Of a DNA stretch of 64,000 nt, positions 34,619 through 44,237 are shown in pieces. Each line of letters starts with the position of its first letter. Positions within the stretch are counted from its first letter, which is position 1. The notes below the pieces were generated by a model, which was not told where the DNA came from, made no database searches, and worked only from the letters and a program-made list of their open reading frames with translations. A program made the translations under genes and the position numbers. This DNA comes from Gaiellasilicea sp963731615. Its GTDB lineage: Bacteria; Actinomycetota; Thermoleophilia; Gaiellales; Gaiellaceae. The stretch lies in the NCBI GenBank assembly GCA_963731615.1, contig CAVSWD010000009.1, forward strand, positions 62,001-126,000, given 5' to 3'.

Positions 34619-36028
34619 TCAGACCAGATCTACCTTGATCACGTTGGTCGAGCCGGGGATGTTGACAGCGGTGCCCGCGGTGAGGACGACCCTGTCGCCG
34701 GGGTCGACGATGCCCGTCGAGCGAGCCGCCTCGAGGGAGCGCGCCCAGAGCTCCTCGACGTCGGCGCACTCCTGAATCGACACCGGCGTCACGCCCCATT
34801 CGAGCGCCATGTGCTGGAGCGAGTAGTGATGGTGCGTCAGCCCGATGATCGGACGCCGCGGCCGCAGGCGGGCGACTGCAGAGGCGGTGCTGCCGGTGAA
34901 GGTGGGGACGAGCAGAGCCTTCGCGCCGAGCGCCTCGGCGATGTCGCAAGCGGCGTTCGACATCGCCTGCCCGATCGTCGGCTGCTCCGCCGCCTCGGGG
35001 ATCTCGTGGCGGTAGCCGAGGTGCGGCTCGACGGCTCGGGCGATCCGATCCATGATCGCGACCGACTCGAACGGGAAGTCCCCGACGGCCGTCTCGCCGG
35101 AGAGCATGATCGCGCTCGTCCCGTCGAGGACGGCATTGGCGACGTCCGAAGCCTCCGCCCGCGTCGGCTCCGGCGCGTGGATCATCGACTCGAGCATCTG
35201 GGTCGCGGTGATCACGGGCTTCCCCCGCTCGAGCGCGCGCAGGATGATCCGCTTCTGGAGCAGCGGCACCTCGGCGGCACCGATCTCGACACCGAGGTCG
35301 CCGCGGGCGACCATGACCGCGTCGGCCTCGCGGAGAATGTCGTCGAGCACTGCGACGGCCTCGGCCTTCTCGATCTTGGCGATCACGTGCGCCGTCGAGC
35401 CCGCGTCTTCGATCAGCGTCTTCAGCGCCTTGACGTCCGAGGCGGAGCGCACGAACGACTGCGCGACGAAGTCGCAGCCGAGCTCGAGCGCGAACTCGAG
35501 GTCCTCGAGATCCTTCTTCGTCAGCGACGGGATCGGCAGCGAGACGCCCGGCAGGTTGACCCCCTTGTGCGAGGTCACCGTTCCGCCGACGAGCACCTCG
35601 CAGCTTGCGCGGCCGCGCTCGACCTTGCCGACTCGGAGGCGCACGGCCCCGTCGTCAATCAGGACGTCGAAGCCCGGCTGGAGCACCGACCCGAGCACGT
35701 CCGGCAGGATCGGCAGGTCGTCCGCATGAGCGCCGTCCACGCCGGCGATCGTGATGGTGCCGCCGCGGACGAGCTCGACCGGCTGCGCCAGGTCGCCGAC
35801 GCGGAGCTTCGGCCCCTGCAGGTCGGCGATCACCGCCACGGCGCGGCCGGACTCCTCTGCTGTCGCGCGAATCGTGCGCGCTCGCTCGGCGTGGTCGTCG
35901 TGGGTCCCGTGCGAGAAGTTGAGCCGCGCGCCGTCGATCACCTCCAGCAGCTGAGCGAGCACGTCGGGTGACGACGATGCGGGCCCGATCGTGGCGACGA
36001 TCTTCGTCCGGCGCGGAGTGACGGCCAT
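34619..36028 (-). CDS. pyk: Pyruvate kinase
   Basis: Converts phosphoenolpyruvate and ADP to pyruvate and ATP in glycolysis. The 469-residue protein has the N-terminal RRTKIVATIGPASSSPD, RLNFSHGTHDDH, the active-site lysine region IAKIEKAEAV, the metal site VMVARGDLGVEIG and the signature ITATQMLESMI with PTRAEASDVANAVLDGTS. The C-terminal regulatory domain is present. ATG at 36028, 9 bases after eno, so the last two glycolytic steps are co-transcribed. Confidence 0.96.
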   Translation of the reverse strand: MAVTPRRTKIVATIGPASSSPDVLAQLLEVIDGARLNFSHGTHDDHAERARTIRATAEESGRAVAVIADLQGPKLRVGDLAQPVELVRGGTITIAGVDGAHADDLPILPDVLGSVLQPGFDVLIDDGAVRLRVGKVERGRASCEVLVGGTVTSHKGVNLPGVSLPIPSLTKKDLEDLEFALELGCDFVAQSFVRSASDVKALKTLIEDAGSTAHVIAKIEKAEAVAVLDDILREADAVMVARGDLGVEIGAAEVPLLQKRIILRALERGKPVITATQMLESMIHAPEPTRAEASDVANAVLDGTSAIMLSGETAVGDFPFESVAIMDRIARAVEPHLGYRHEIPEAAEQPTIGQAMSNAACDIAEALGAKALLVPTFTGSTASAVARLRPRRPIIGLTHHHYSLQHMALEWGVTPVSIQECADVEELWARSLEAARSTGIVDPGDRVVLTAGTAVNIPGSTNVIKVDLV

Positions 36029-36037
36029 GGGAAGAGG

Positions 36038-37306
36038 CTAGCGCCGGGCCCGGGGGAAGGCGTCCCAGCCGGGATACACGGCCCGCTCGCCCAGCTCCTC
36101 CTCGATCCTCAACAGTTGGTTGTACTTCGCCGTCCGGTCCGAGCGCGCCGGCGCGCCTGTCTTGATCTGGCCGGTACCGAGCGCGACCGCGAGGTCGGCG
36201 ATCGTCGCGTCCTCCGTCTCGCCCGAGCGATGGGACATCACCGCCGTGTAGCCGTTCGCCTGCGCGAGCCGTACCGCCTCGATCGTCTCGGTCAGCGTGC
36301 CGATCTGGTTCACCTTGACGAGGATCGAGTTGCCGACGCCGCGCTCGATCCCCTCCCGCAGCCGATCGGGGCTCGTGACGAAGAGGTCGTCGCCTACCAG
36401 CTGCACCCGCTCGCCAAGCTCGCTGGTCAGTTGCTCCCAGGCATGCCAGTCGTCCTCGGCCAGCCCGTCCTCGATCGAAACGATCGGATAGCGCTCGACG
36501 AGGTCGGCCCAGAATCCGGGCATCTCGCCGCTCGGCTTCTCCCGTCCCTCGAAGCGGTAGACACCATCGGAGAAGATCTCGCTGGTCGCCGGATCGAGGG
36601 CGATCGCGACCGCGTCGCGGTGTCCTGCCCGCTCGGCCGCCTCGAGGATCGCCTCGATCGCGGCCTCGCTCGACTCGAGGTCTGGCGCGAAGCCGCCTTC
36701 GTCGCCGACGCCGGTCGCGAGCCCTCGCTCCGCCAGCACCTGCTTGAGCGCGTGGTAGACCTCCGTGCCGATTCGCAGCCCGCCTGTGAAGGTCGTCGCG
36801 CCGACGGGGACGACCATGAACTCCTGCAGGTCGATCGAATTCGCAGCGTGCGCGCCCCCGTTGATCACGTTCAGCATCGGCACGGGCAGCGTCGCCGCGC
36901 CCTCGCCGCCGAGGTAGCGATAGAGCGGTTGCCGGACCTCCGCCGCTGCGGCCTTGGAGACTGCGAGCGAGACGCCGAGGATCGCGTTCGCGCCCAACCG
37001 GCCCTTGTTCGGCGTGCCGTCGAGCTCGATCAGCTTCCGGTCGAGCTCCTCCTGGCCGGCCGCGTCCAGGCCGGCCACCTCGCGCTCGATCTCGGCGACG
37101 TTCGCCACCGCCTTCAGCACGCCCTTGCCGCCCCACTCGGGCCTACCGTCGCGCAGCTCCACAGCCTCGTGCACCCCGGTCGAGGCACCTGACGGGACCG
37201 CCGCACGGCCGAGCGCCCCCGACGCCAGCTCGACGTCGACCTCGATCGTCGGGTTCCCGCGCGAGTCCAGGATCTGACGCCCGCGCACATACTTGATGGC
37301 GCTCAT
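36038..37306 (-). CDS. eno: Enolase
   Basis: Interconverts 2-phosphoglycerate and phosphoenolpyruvate. The 422-residue protein starts MSAIKYVRGRQILDSRGNPT and contains NGGAHAANSIDLQEFMVVPV, VGDEGGFAPDLES, SIEDGLAEDDWHAW, the metal site VGDDLFVTSPDRL, catalytic lysine in ILVKVNQIGTLTETIEA and the signature SHRSGETEDATIADLAV. The ATG at 37306 overlaps the mazG stop (ATGA). An upstream in-frame codon at 37369 would only add mazG-overlapping sequence. Confidence 0.97.
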   Translation of the reverse strand: MSAIKYVRGRQILDSRGNPTIEVDVELASGALGRAAVPSGASTGVHEAVELRDGRPEWGGKGVLKAVANVAEIEREVAGLDAAGQEELDRKLIELDGTPNKGRLGANAILGVSLAVSKAAAAEVRQPLYRYLGGEGAATLPVPMLNVINGGAHAANSIDLQEFMVVPVGATTFTGGLRIGTEVYHALKQVLAERGLATGVGDEGGFAPDLESSEAAIEAILEAAERAGHRDAVAIALDPATSEIFSDGVYRFEGREKPSGEMPGFWADLVERYPIVSIEDGLAEDDWHAWEQLTSELGERVQLVGDDLFVTSPDRLREGIERGVGNSILVKVNQIGTLTETIEAVRLAQANGYTAVMSHRSGETEDATIADLAVALGTGQIKTGAPARSDRTAKYNQLLRIEEELGERAVYPGWDAFPRARR

Positions 37307-38097
37307 CCGCTCTCCTTCTTGGCCAGGTCGTAGTAGCGGTCCTGCTCTGCGAGCGGCAGCTCCGCCCACGTTTCTCCCTGGGCGAGCGCCAGCTCCTCCG
37401 CTCGCTCGACGCGCTCGACGAAGCGGGCGTTCGTGCCGCGCAATGCCAGCTCGGGATCGACGTTGAGGCGGCGCGCGAGGTTGACGACGGTGAAGAGCAG
37501 GTCGCCGAGCTCATGCGCGACCGCGGCGTCGGGCTCGGTCTCGGGGCTCGGCTCGCCGGTGCGCGCAACCTCGGCCTCGAGCTCGCCGAGCTCCTCGCGC
37601 ACCTTCGCGAGCGGGCCGGTGAGATCGGGCCAGTCGAAGCCGACGGCGACGGCGCGGCGCTGGAGCTTCCGAGCCTGCAGAAGCGCGGGCAGCGAAGCCG
37701 GGACGTCGTGGAAGATCCCGGCGCGGCCCTCCTGTTCGGACTTGACCTGCTCCCAACGCTCGCGCACCCGCCCCGCCGTCTCCGCCTCGACCTCGCCGAA
37801 GACATGCGGATGGCGGCGGACGAGCTTCGCGTGCACAGCGCGGGCGACGCCCTCGAGGTCGCCGTCGCCCGACTCCTCGAGCAGAAGCGAGAGGAAGTAG
37901 ACCTGGAAGAGAAGGTCGCCGAGCTCGTCGAGCAACTTCGCCGGGTCGCCTGCTCCGGCCGCGTCCGCGACCTCGTAGGCCTCCTCGACCGTGTGCGGGA
38001 CGATCGTGCGCGCGGTCTGCTCCCGGTCCCAGGGACAGTCCCGCCGCAAACGCAGCGTCAGGTCGTGCAGCTCGACGAGCGCCTCAGCGAGAGGCAC
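37303..38097 (-). CDS. mazG: MazG nucleoside triphosphate pyrophosphohydrolase
   Basis: House-cleaning enzyme that hydrolyses (d)NTPs to monophosphates. The 264-residue protein has the tandem MazG layout: N-domain DCPWDREQTARTIVPHTVEE with AYEVADAA and DELGDLLFQVYF; C-domain GFDWPDLTGPLAKVREELGE, then VAHELGDLLFTVVNLARRLN. The acidic ExxE..ExxD metal motif is present in both. It is upstream of eno with a 4-base overlap and 4 bases downstream of the prsA-like gene. Confidence 0.94.
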   Translation of the reverse strand: MPLAEALVELHDLTLRLRRDCPWDREQTARTIVPHTVEEAYEVADAAGAGDPAKLLDELGDLLFQVYFLSLLLEESGDGDLEGVARAVHAKLVRRHPHVFGEVEAETAGRVRERWEQVKSEQEGRAGIFHDVPASLPALLQARKLQRRAVAVGFDWPDLTGPLAKVREELGELEAEVARTGEPSPETEPDAAVAHELGDLLFTVVNLARRLNVDPELALRGTNARFVERVERAEELALAQGETWAELPLAEQDRYYDLAKKESG

Positions 38098-38101
38098 TCG
38101 G

Positions 38102-39115
38102 CTACTCGTCTGCCGTGGTGGTACCGGTGGTGGTCGTCGCGGCCGCAGGCGGCGGCGTGAACCCGAGCGCGTAAGTGATCTTGTCCTCGTAGTCCTCTTT
38201 GAGGTCGTCCACCCACTCGGTCATCGCCTCGTTCTTCCTCGTCTGGATCAGCTGCTGCTGGATCGACTCCTTGACGTCCTTCAGCTGCGTCACCTTGGCG
38301 GCCTTCACCGGGCCGAGCGCCTGGATCACGTGGTAGCCGAACTCGGTCTTGACCGGGGTCGAGAGCTCGTCGACCTTGAGCTCGAACGCCTTCTTGTCGA
38401 ACGGCGCCACCGTCTGGCCCTTCGTGATCGTCAGCTTGCCGCCACTGTCCTTCGAGCCGGTGTCCTCTGACAGCTTCTTCGCCAGCGCAGCGAAGTCGCC
38501 CCCGGCCTTGAGCTGCGCGTAGACATCGTCGGCGGTCGCCTTCGACTTGACGAGGATGTGGCGCACATCGCGGCTCTCGGGCTGGCTGTACTGCGCCTTG
38601 TTCTTGGCGTAGTACTCCTCGATCTGCTTGTCGGTCACCTTCACCTGGCGGGTGACGTTCTCGAAGATCTTCTCCGAGACGACCTGGGCGCGAATGTCCT
38701 TGCGCACCTGCGCCTCGCTCAGGCCCTGATCCTTCAGCTGCGCCTCGTATTTCTTCTTGTCGCCGCCGAAGTACTGCTTCTGGATCTGTGTCAGGCGTGC
38801 GTCGACTTGCTTGTCCGTGACCTCGACGTCGAGGTTCTCCGCCTCCTGCTCGAACTGCTCGCGCTGGATCAGAAACTGAACCGCCTGGTTCTTCAGCGTC
38901 TGGAACTCCTCCGAACCGGCCTTGGGGAACTCCCGCTTCTGGTTCTTGTAGCTCGTGCGCGCCTGCTCGATCAGCGCTTCGTAGTCGCTCTTGGCGATTT
39001 CCTGGCCGTCGACAACGGCCACGGCGTCGGCCGGTACGTCGTCGCTGCCGCCACAACCGGCGAGCGCGAGCGAAACGAGCGCACAGAGGAGGATGATTGG
39101 GCGAGAGATCTTCAT
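38102..39115 (-). CDS. PrsA/SurA-like peptidyl-prolyl isomerase lipoprotein
   Basis: Extracytoplasmic folding factor of 337 residues. It begins with a lipoprotein signal (ILLCALVSLALAGCGGSDD, lipobox LAGC), followed by a SurA_N-like helical domain (VAVVDGQEIAKSDYEALIEQ, FLIQREQFEQEAENLDVEVT) and a parvulin domain (SRDVRHILVKSKATADDVYA, FDKKAFELKVDELSTPVKTE, FGYHVIQALG). The tail is Pro/Thr rich. It belongs to the mfd-prsA-mazG-eno-pyk run and starts 38 bases after mfd. Confidence 0.92.
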   Translation of the reverse strand: MKISRPIILLCALVSLALAGCGGSDDVPADAVAVVDGQEIAKSDYEALIEQARTSYKNQKREFPKAGSEEFQTLKNQAVQFLIQREQFEQEAENLDVEVTDKQVDARLTQIQKQYFGGDKKKYEAQLKDQGLSEAQVRKDIRAQVVSEKIFENVTRQVKVTDKQIEEYYAKNKAQYSQPESRDVRHILVKSKATADDVYAQLKAGGDFAALAKKLSEDTGSKDSGGKLTITKGQTVAPFDKKAFELKVDELSTPVKTEFGYHVIQALGPVKAAKVTQLKDVKESIQQQLIQTRKNEAMTEWVDDLKEDYEDKITYALGFTPPPAAATTTTGTTTADE

Positions 39116-39153
39116 AGCGTGAGAAAGCTCCAGGTGGATTCGGGGCGTGCCGT

Positions 39154-42100
39154 TCAGGCCGCCTGACGGGCTATCACGATAGCATCGACCAGCGAGATCG
39201 CCCCCTTGAGTGCTTCTGCGCGCTGGGACACCTCACGTTTGGCGCTCGTGTAGACGGCCGTGTCGGAGACGTCGCGGAGGGCGCGCAGCTCCGACGAGCC
39301 GAGCACGAGCGGCCCCACCGTGGCGCGGCCGCCGCGGTAGACGAGGTAGTCCGCGCCGAGGCGCGCCAGCTTCAGCTTGGCCTCCTGGATCGCGAAGAGG
39401 TGCTCGACCGGCTCCGGCACCGGGCCGTAGCGATCCTCGAGCGCGGCGTGCAGCTCGCGGAGCTCGTCGTCGGACTCGGCGAGCGCGAGCCGGCGGTGGA
39501 TGTCGATCTTGAGCGCCTCCGACGCGACGTACGTCGCCGGCACGTACGCGTCGACGCGAGCGTCGACGCGAACCGGCCGCGTCGCGAGCCGGCGCTGGCC
39601 CTGCAGCTCCGCCACCGCCTCGGCGAGCATCTCGACGTAGAGCTCGAATCCAAGCGCGGCAACGTGGCCGGACTGCTCCGCACCGAGCAGGTCGCCGGCG
39701 CCGCGGATCTCGAGATCCCGCATCGCGATCTGGAAGCCGGCGCCGAGCTCGGTGTGGTCGGCCAGGGTCGACAGTCGCGCGCGCGCCTCGGGCGAGAGCT
39801 CCATCGCGTCCGGGTAGAGCAGATAGGCATGGGCTGTCACGTCGGAGCGGCCGACGCGCCCTCGGATCTGGTAGAGCTGGCTCAGGCCGAGCATGTCGGC
39901 ACGCTCGACGATCAGCGTGTTCGCCTGGGGAATGTCGATCCCCGACTCGATGATCGTCGTCGAGATGAGCACGTCCGCGTCGCCGCGCAGGAAGGCGTGC
40001 ATCTTCTCCTCCAGCTCGCGCTCTCGCATCTGTCCGTGCGCGACGATGAAGCGGAGGCCCGGGCAGAGCTGCCGCAGCTTCTCGGCCGCCTCCTCGATCG
40101 TCTCGACCCGGTTATGGAGGTAGAAGGCCTGCCCGTCGCGGGCGATCTCGCGTTCGAGCGCGGTCTTGACGAGCTCCTCGTCGTACTCGCCGACGGTCGT
40201 TCGGATCGGCCGGCGGCCCTCGGGCGGTGTCTCGATGATCGAGATGTCGCGCAGGCCCGAGAGCGACATGTGCAGCGTTCGCGGGATCGGCGTCGCGGAG
40301 AGCGCGAGCACGTCCACCTCGAGTCGCAGGCTCCGGAGCAGCTCCTTCTGCGCGACGCCGAAGCGCTGCTCCTCGTCGAGGATGACGAGGCCGAGATCCT
40401 TGGGGATCACGTCGCGGCTCAGCACGCGGTGGGTGCCGATCAACACCTCGATCTTCCCGTCGCCGAAATCCTTCAGGATCTGCTTCGTCTCCGCCGGCTT
40501 GCGGAAGCGGGAAACCATCTCGACCCGGATCGGGAAGTCGAGGTAGCGGGCTTTGAACGTGTTCCAGTGCTGCTCGGCGAGGATCGTGGTCGGGCAGAGA
40601 ACGAGCGTCTGCTTGCCGTTCACGGCCGCGGCGAACGCGGCCCGGACGGCGACCTCGGTCTTGCCGAAGCCGACGTCACCGCACACCAGCCGGTCCATCG
40701 GCCGCGGCGCCTCCAGATCTTCCTTCACCGCCTCGATCGCGCGCGCCTGGTCCTCGGTCTCACGGTAGGGGAACTCCGTCTCGAGCCGCTCGAGCCATTC
40801 ATGCCCGAGGTCGTACGGGACGCCGGGGGCCTGCTGGCGCTGCGCGTAGAGCGCGATCAGCTCGGTCGCCAGCTCGCGGACCGACTCCCGTGCTCGGGCC
40901 TTCAGGTTCTGCCACGCCTTGCCGCCGAGCTTCGACAACGCGGGCGCGCCGGCAGCGGCGCCGATGTACTTCGAGATCTTGCCGAGCTGCTCGTGCGGGA
41001 CGTAAAGGCGATCCTCGCCACGGAAGGCGAGGAAGAGGTAGTCACGCGTGACGCCCGCGACCTCCTTCGTCTCGAAGCCGAGCAGCCGTCCGACGCCGTG
41101 GTCCTCGTGGACGATGAAATCGCCCGTGCGCAGGTCGGCGAAGGACGCGAGTGCGCGGCCGAGCCGGCGGTCGGCTCGGGGCGGCCGCTTGCGGAAGACC
41201 TGCGTGTCGGGGAGGAGGACGAGGCCGAGCTCGCGCCAGACGAAGCCGCGCCGGGCGGGCGCGACGGCGAAGAGGAGCTCCGGTGCCTCTGGCAACTCCT
41301 GATCCGGCTCGAGCACCCGCGCGTCCGCTCGGCGCAGCAGGTTGTCGGTGCGGAGGGCCTCCCCCGCGTGCGGGAACGCCACCACGACGCGGTTGCCGCC
41401 GCGGACGAAGCCGTTGAGCTCGTTCTCGGCCTCTGCCAGCCCGCGCGCCGCGATCGCGGGCCGCTGCGCCTCGAACGAGAAGGGCTGCCCCTGCGGGAAC
41501 GGGTCGAGCTCGGACGTGCCCTTGAGCGAGATCTCGTCCAGCCCCTCCTCGGACCAGACGCGCCGCACCTCGTCCGGCTGCCAGACGAAGTCCGGCTGCC
41601 GTTCGAGCATCGGCACGAGGTCGTCGGGGATCTCGGCGGGAGCGGGCTCGTCCCGACTCGTCGTCGGGACTGAGTGTGACTGTCACACGAAGTCGCTCGG
41701 TCGCGGGGTAGATCACGGCCCCGTCGACCGGGTGGAGCGCGCGCTGAGTGAACGGTGAGAAGGCCCGCACCTGCTCGATCTCGTCGCCGTAGAGCTCGAC
41801 CCGGAGCGGCTCGCGGCCGGTGGTGGGGAAGACGTCGAGGATGCCGCCGCGGACGGCGAATTGGCCGCGCTCCTCGGCGCGCTCGACCCGCTCGTAGCCC
41901 GCGAGCGCGAGGTGCTCTGCCAGTCCGTCCAGGCCGGGCTCGCTGCCGACCTCGAGCTGCAGCGGCTCGGGACGCTCGGCGGGCGGCGGCACACCTTCGG
42001 CGAGCGCGGTCGCCGACGCGGCCACGAGGCCGCCGCGCGCGAGCACGTCGAGGGCACGGGCGCGCTCACCGACGAGATGCGGCGGCGGCTCGAGGCCGGA

Positions 42101-42367
42101 GCCCCAGCGAACGCCGCGGCCCGGCAGCAGAGCGACGCTCTCGGGCCCGATGAACCAGCCGGCCGCCTCGGCTGCGTCGCGCGCGTCGGCGTCCTCGGGA
42201 AGCAGCGCGACGAGACCGCGGCCGAGCTGCTCGTGGAGCGTCGCCAGCAGCAGCGGCAGTACGGGCTCGGAGACGCGGGCCCGGGCCGGCAGGGCGGCCG
42301 CAAACGCCTGCAGGCGGTCGAGCGCGAGCAGCTCCCGGACGAACGCGTGGAGTACCGGACGGTCCAT
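39154..42367 (-). CDS. mfd: Transcription-repair coupling factor Mfd (frameshift)
   Basis: Displaces stalled RNA polymerase and recruits UvrA for repair. Reconstructed length is about 1070 residues, normal for Mfd. The N-terminal UvrB-like part (MDRPVLHAFVRELLALDRLQ to TERLRVTVTLSPDDESG) is in one frame; after removing one base in the CCC run at 41652-41654 it continues DEPAPAEIPDDLVPMLERQP. The rest is intact: RNA polymerase-interaction region (DFIVHEDHGVGRLLGFETKE), helicase Walker A VCGDVGFGKTEVAVRAAF, Walker B LVILDEEQRFGV, and the C-terminal TRCF domain. The span is 3n+1. GTG/ATG start at 42367, divergent from greA. Confidence 0.93.
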
Positions 42368-42372
42368 GACGA

Positions 42373-42397
42373 CAGGCGGAAACCAGGTTTCCGCCTG
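42373..42397. promoter_or_regulatory. Perfect hairpin in the mfd-greA divergent region
   Basis: CAGGCGGAAAC (42373-42383) and GTTTCCGCCTG (42387-42397) are exact reverse complements around a 3-base centre. The 52-base gap contains little else. The dyad starts 6 bases upstream of the mfd start codon and ends 22 bases before greA, so it could be an operator for both genes or a 5' hairpin covering the mfd start. No clear promoter hexamers were found beside it. Confidence 0.55.
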
Positions 42398-42419
42398 GCC
42401 TTCAGTCTACGATGGGCGG

Positions 42420-42872
42420 ATGGGGGAGCGCGCCGCAGAGTCGATGACTGCTGCCCAGCGCGACGCGCTGGCGGCGGAGCTCGCCGAGCTGGAGGGGCCG
42501 AAACGCGCCGAGATGGTGCAGGCGATCGCGACCGCGCGGGGATTCGGCGACCTCTCCGAGAACTTCGCCTACCACGACGCGAAGAACGAGCAGGGTCTGC
42601 TCGAGCGGCGGATCGCGATCCTCCGCCACCGCGTCGAGAACGCCGTCATCGTCGAGCACGCCGAAGCAGGCACGGTCGGAGTCGGCTCGGTTGTCGAGGT
42701 CGAGGATGAGAGCGGCAGCCGCTTCGAGGTCGAGATCTCGAGCGTCGGCGGCATCTCCACCGACTCACCGCTCGGCTCGTCCCTGCTCGGCGCGAAGGTT
42801 GGCGACACCGTCCAGGTGCAGGCGCCGAAGGGCGCCTGGACGGCGCGCGTCGTCTCGGTGCGTTCGGCGTAG
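42420..42872 (+). CDS. greA: Transcription elongation factor GreA
   Basis: Rescues backtracked RNA polymerase by stimulating transcript cleavage. The protein is about 150 residues: an N-terminal coiled coil (LAAELAELEGPKRAEMVQAI) whose tip carries the acidic residues in FGDLSENFAYHDAKNEQG, then a C-terminal FKBP-like domain (VGSVVEVEDESGSRFEVEIS, SPLGSSLLGAKVGDTVQVQA). ATG 42420 (MGERAAES) or 42444 (MTAAQRD) may be the start. It is the only rightward gene in this leftward region and is divergent from mfd, another factor acting on stalled polymerase. Confidence 0.94.
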   Translation: MGERAAESMTAAQRDALAAELAELEGPKRAEMVQAIATARGFGDLSENFAYHDAKNEQGLLERRIAILRHRVENAVIVEHAEAGTVGVGSVVEVEDESGSRFEVEISSVGGISTDSPLGSSLLGAKVGDTVQVQAPKGAWTARVVSVRSA

Positions 42873-42878
42873 AACGCT

Positions 42879-43472
42879 CTAGTTGAAGCGGCGCTGGGCC
42901 TCGTCGAGCCCCTCGCCGGCGAGCGTCTCGACGGCGTCGGCCGAGCGCGAGATCAGCGTCTCGGCGTCGTCTTCCGGCGCGAACGGGCTCAGGACGTAGT
43001 CGGCCACCGGCCGTCGGTCGCCGCGACCCGGACGGCCGACGCCGATGCGGGTGCGCAGGAACTCGGCGGAACCGAGCGCCTGCCGGACCGAGCGGAGCCC
43101 GTTGTGACCGGCGAGCCCGCCACCGAGCCGCACCTGGATGCGGCCCACGTCGAGGTCGACGTCGTCGTGGACGACGGCGATCTGCTCGGTCGGCAGCTTG
43201 AAGAAGCGGGCGGCGGCCCCGAGCGAGCTGCCGGAGAGGTTCATGTACGTCTCCGGCTTCAGCAGCGCCAGCTTCAGGCCGTTGAGCCGGATCTCGGCGA
43301 GCTGGCCGGAGAACTTGGATCGGAAGGACCCGTCGTGCCGCCGCGCCAGCTCGTCCACGATCAGCCACCCCACGTTGTGCCGGTCGCGCGCATGCTCGCG
43401 ACCCGGATTGCCCAGCCCGACGACGAGCAGGTCGAGCGTCGAGGCACTCTCGCCCCGACGGAAGAAGCGCAT
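42879..43472 (-). CDS. pth: Peptidyl-tRNA hydrolase
   Basis: Releases tRNA from prematurely terminated peptidyl-tRNA. The 197-residue protein has VVGLGNPGREHARDRHNVGW with the catalytic histidine in RHNVGW, LLKPETYMNLSGSSLG, VVHDDVDLDVGRIQVRLGG and GHNGLRSVRQALGS, all family signatures. It overlaps the rplY stop by 1 base. The rplY-pth pairing is common in bacteria. Confidence 0.96.
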   Translation of the reverse strand: MRFFRRGESASTLDLLVVGLGNPGREHARDRHNVGWLIVDELARRHDGSFRSKFSGQLAEIRLNGLKLALLKPETYMNLSGSSLGAAARFFKLPTEQIAVVHDDVDLDVGRIQVRLGGGLAGHNGLRSVRQALGSAEFLRTRIGVGRPGRGDRRPVADYVLSPFAPEDDAETLISRSADAVETLAGEGLDEAQRRFN

Positions 43473-44176
43473 TACTCCTCGGAGTCGGAGGAGTCGGACT
43501 CGGCCGCGGCCTCGCCCTCGGGGGTCTCGCCCTCGGCCTCGCCCTCCGGAGCCTCCTCGCCCTCGGCCAGCTCCTCGCCCTCCTCGGGCTCGGGCTCGAC
43601 CTCGACGATCGGCGCGGAGACGTTCGCGATCACGGTCTCGTGTGGATCGTCGAGGAAGACGACGCCCTCGATCGTCGGCAGATCCTCGAGCCTGAGCGTG
43701 TCCCCGATCTCCATCCCGCTGACGTCGGCCTCGATCGACTCCGGCACCTCCATCGGCAGCGCTTCGACGTTGATCGTCGAGCCGGGCTGCGAGAGGACGC
43801 CGCCCTCCTTGACGCCTGGCGCGTCCTCGGCGCCGTGCAGGTGGACGTTGACCGTTGCCTGGATTGCGACGTCGAGCCGCACTTCCTGCAGGTCGACATG
43901 GCGGACGTGGCCGCGGATCGGGTCGCGCTGGTACTCCTTCAGGATCGTCGAGTGCGGCGTCGTCTGGCCCTCGATCACGACGTCGAGGACGGCGTGCAAG
44001 CCGGACGGCCCCGTCAACGCGCTCCGCAGCTGGCGCTCTTCGACTGCGAACGCCTTCGCGGTCGTCCTACCGTAGAGGACGCCCGGAATCAGGCCCTGCT
44101 TGCGCAGGCGCCGCGACTCGGGCGATCCGAGCAGCTCACGAGTCTTCACTTCCAGACGAAATCTGTCGCCGGCCAC
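43472..44176 (-). CDS. rplY: 50S ribosomal protein L25 (Ctc form)
   Basis: Binds 5S rRNA. The 234-residue long (TL5/Ctc) form has the L25 N-domain (FRLEVKTRELLGSPESRRLR, KQGLIPGVLYGRTTAKAF) and a C-terminal beta domain (RDPIRGHVRHVDLQEVRLDV), ending in a very acidic tail made of EEGE and EGEA repeats. GTG at 44176. The -10 box TACAAT ends 8 bases before the start codon, so the message may be nearly leaderless. Confidence 0.95.
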   Translation of the reverse strand: MAGDRFRLEVKTRELLGSPESRRLRKQGLIPGVLYGRTTAKAFAVEERQLRSALTGPSGLHAVLDVVIEGQTTPHSTILKEYQRDPIRGHVRHVDLQEVRLDVAIQATVNVHLHGAEDAPGVKEGGVLSQPGSTINVEALPMEVPESIEADVSGMEIGDTLRLEDLPTIEGVVFLDDPHETVIANVSAPIVEVEPEPEEGEELAEGEEAPEGEAEGETPEGEAAAESDSSDSEE

Positions 44177-44184
44177 GGCGGCGG

Positions 44185-44217
44185 ATTGTAGCGGAACGCT
44201 AGTAACAGTCTGTTACT
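44185..44217 (-). promoter_or_regulatory. rplY promoter with palindromic operator candidate
   Basis: Leftward, TACAAT (44190-44185) is a good -10 box 8 bases before the rplY GTG. The -35 region coincides with a perfect 17-base palindrome, AGTAACAGTCTGTTACT (44201-44217), with 8-base arms around a central T. A factor binding it would block or replace -35 recognition. No match to a regulator I know. Confidence 0.5.
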
Positions 44218-44237
44218 TGGTAAGCCGTCTCAGGCGC

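Noticed and set aside
39400..41673. A 757-codon rightward open frame opposite mfd
   Set aside because: Its sequence is an acidic/arginine mixture without domains, and the opposite strand encodes an unmistakable Mfd.
43485..43620. Repetitive CTCGCCCTC-like tract resembling a repeat array
   Set aside because: It encodes the acidic Glu/Gly-rich tail of ribosomal protein L25, a known property of the long form.
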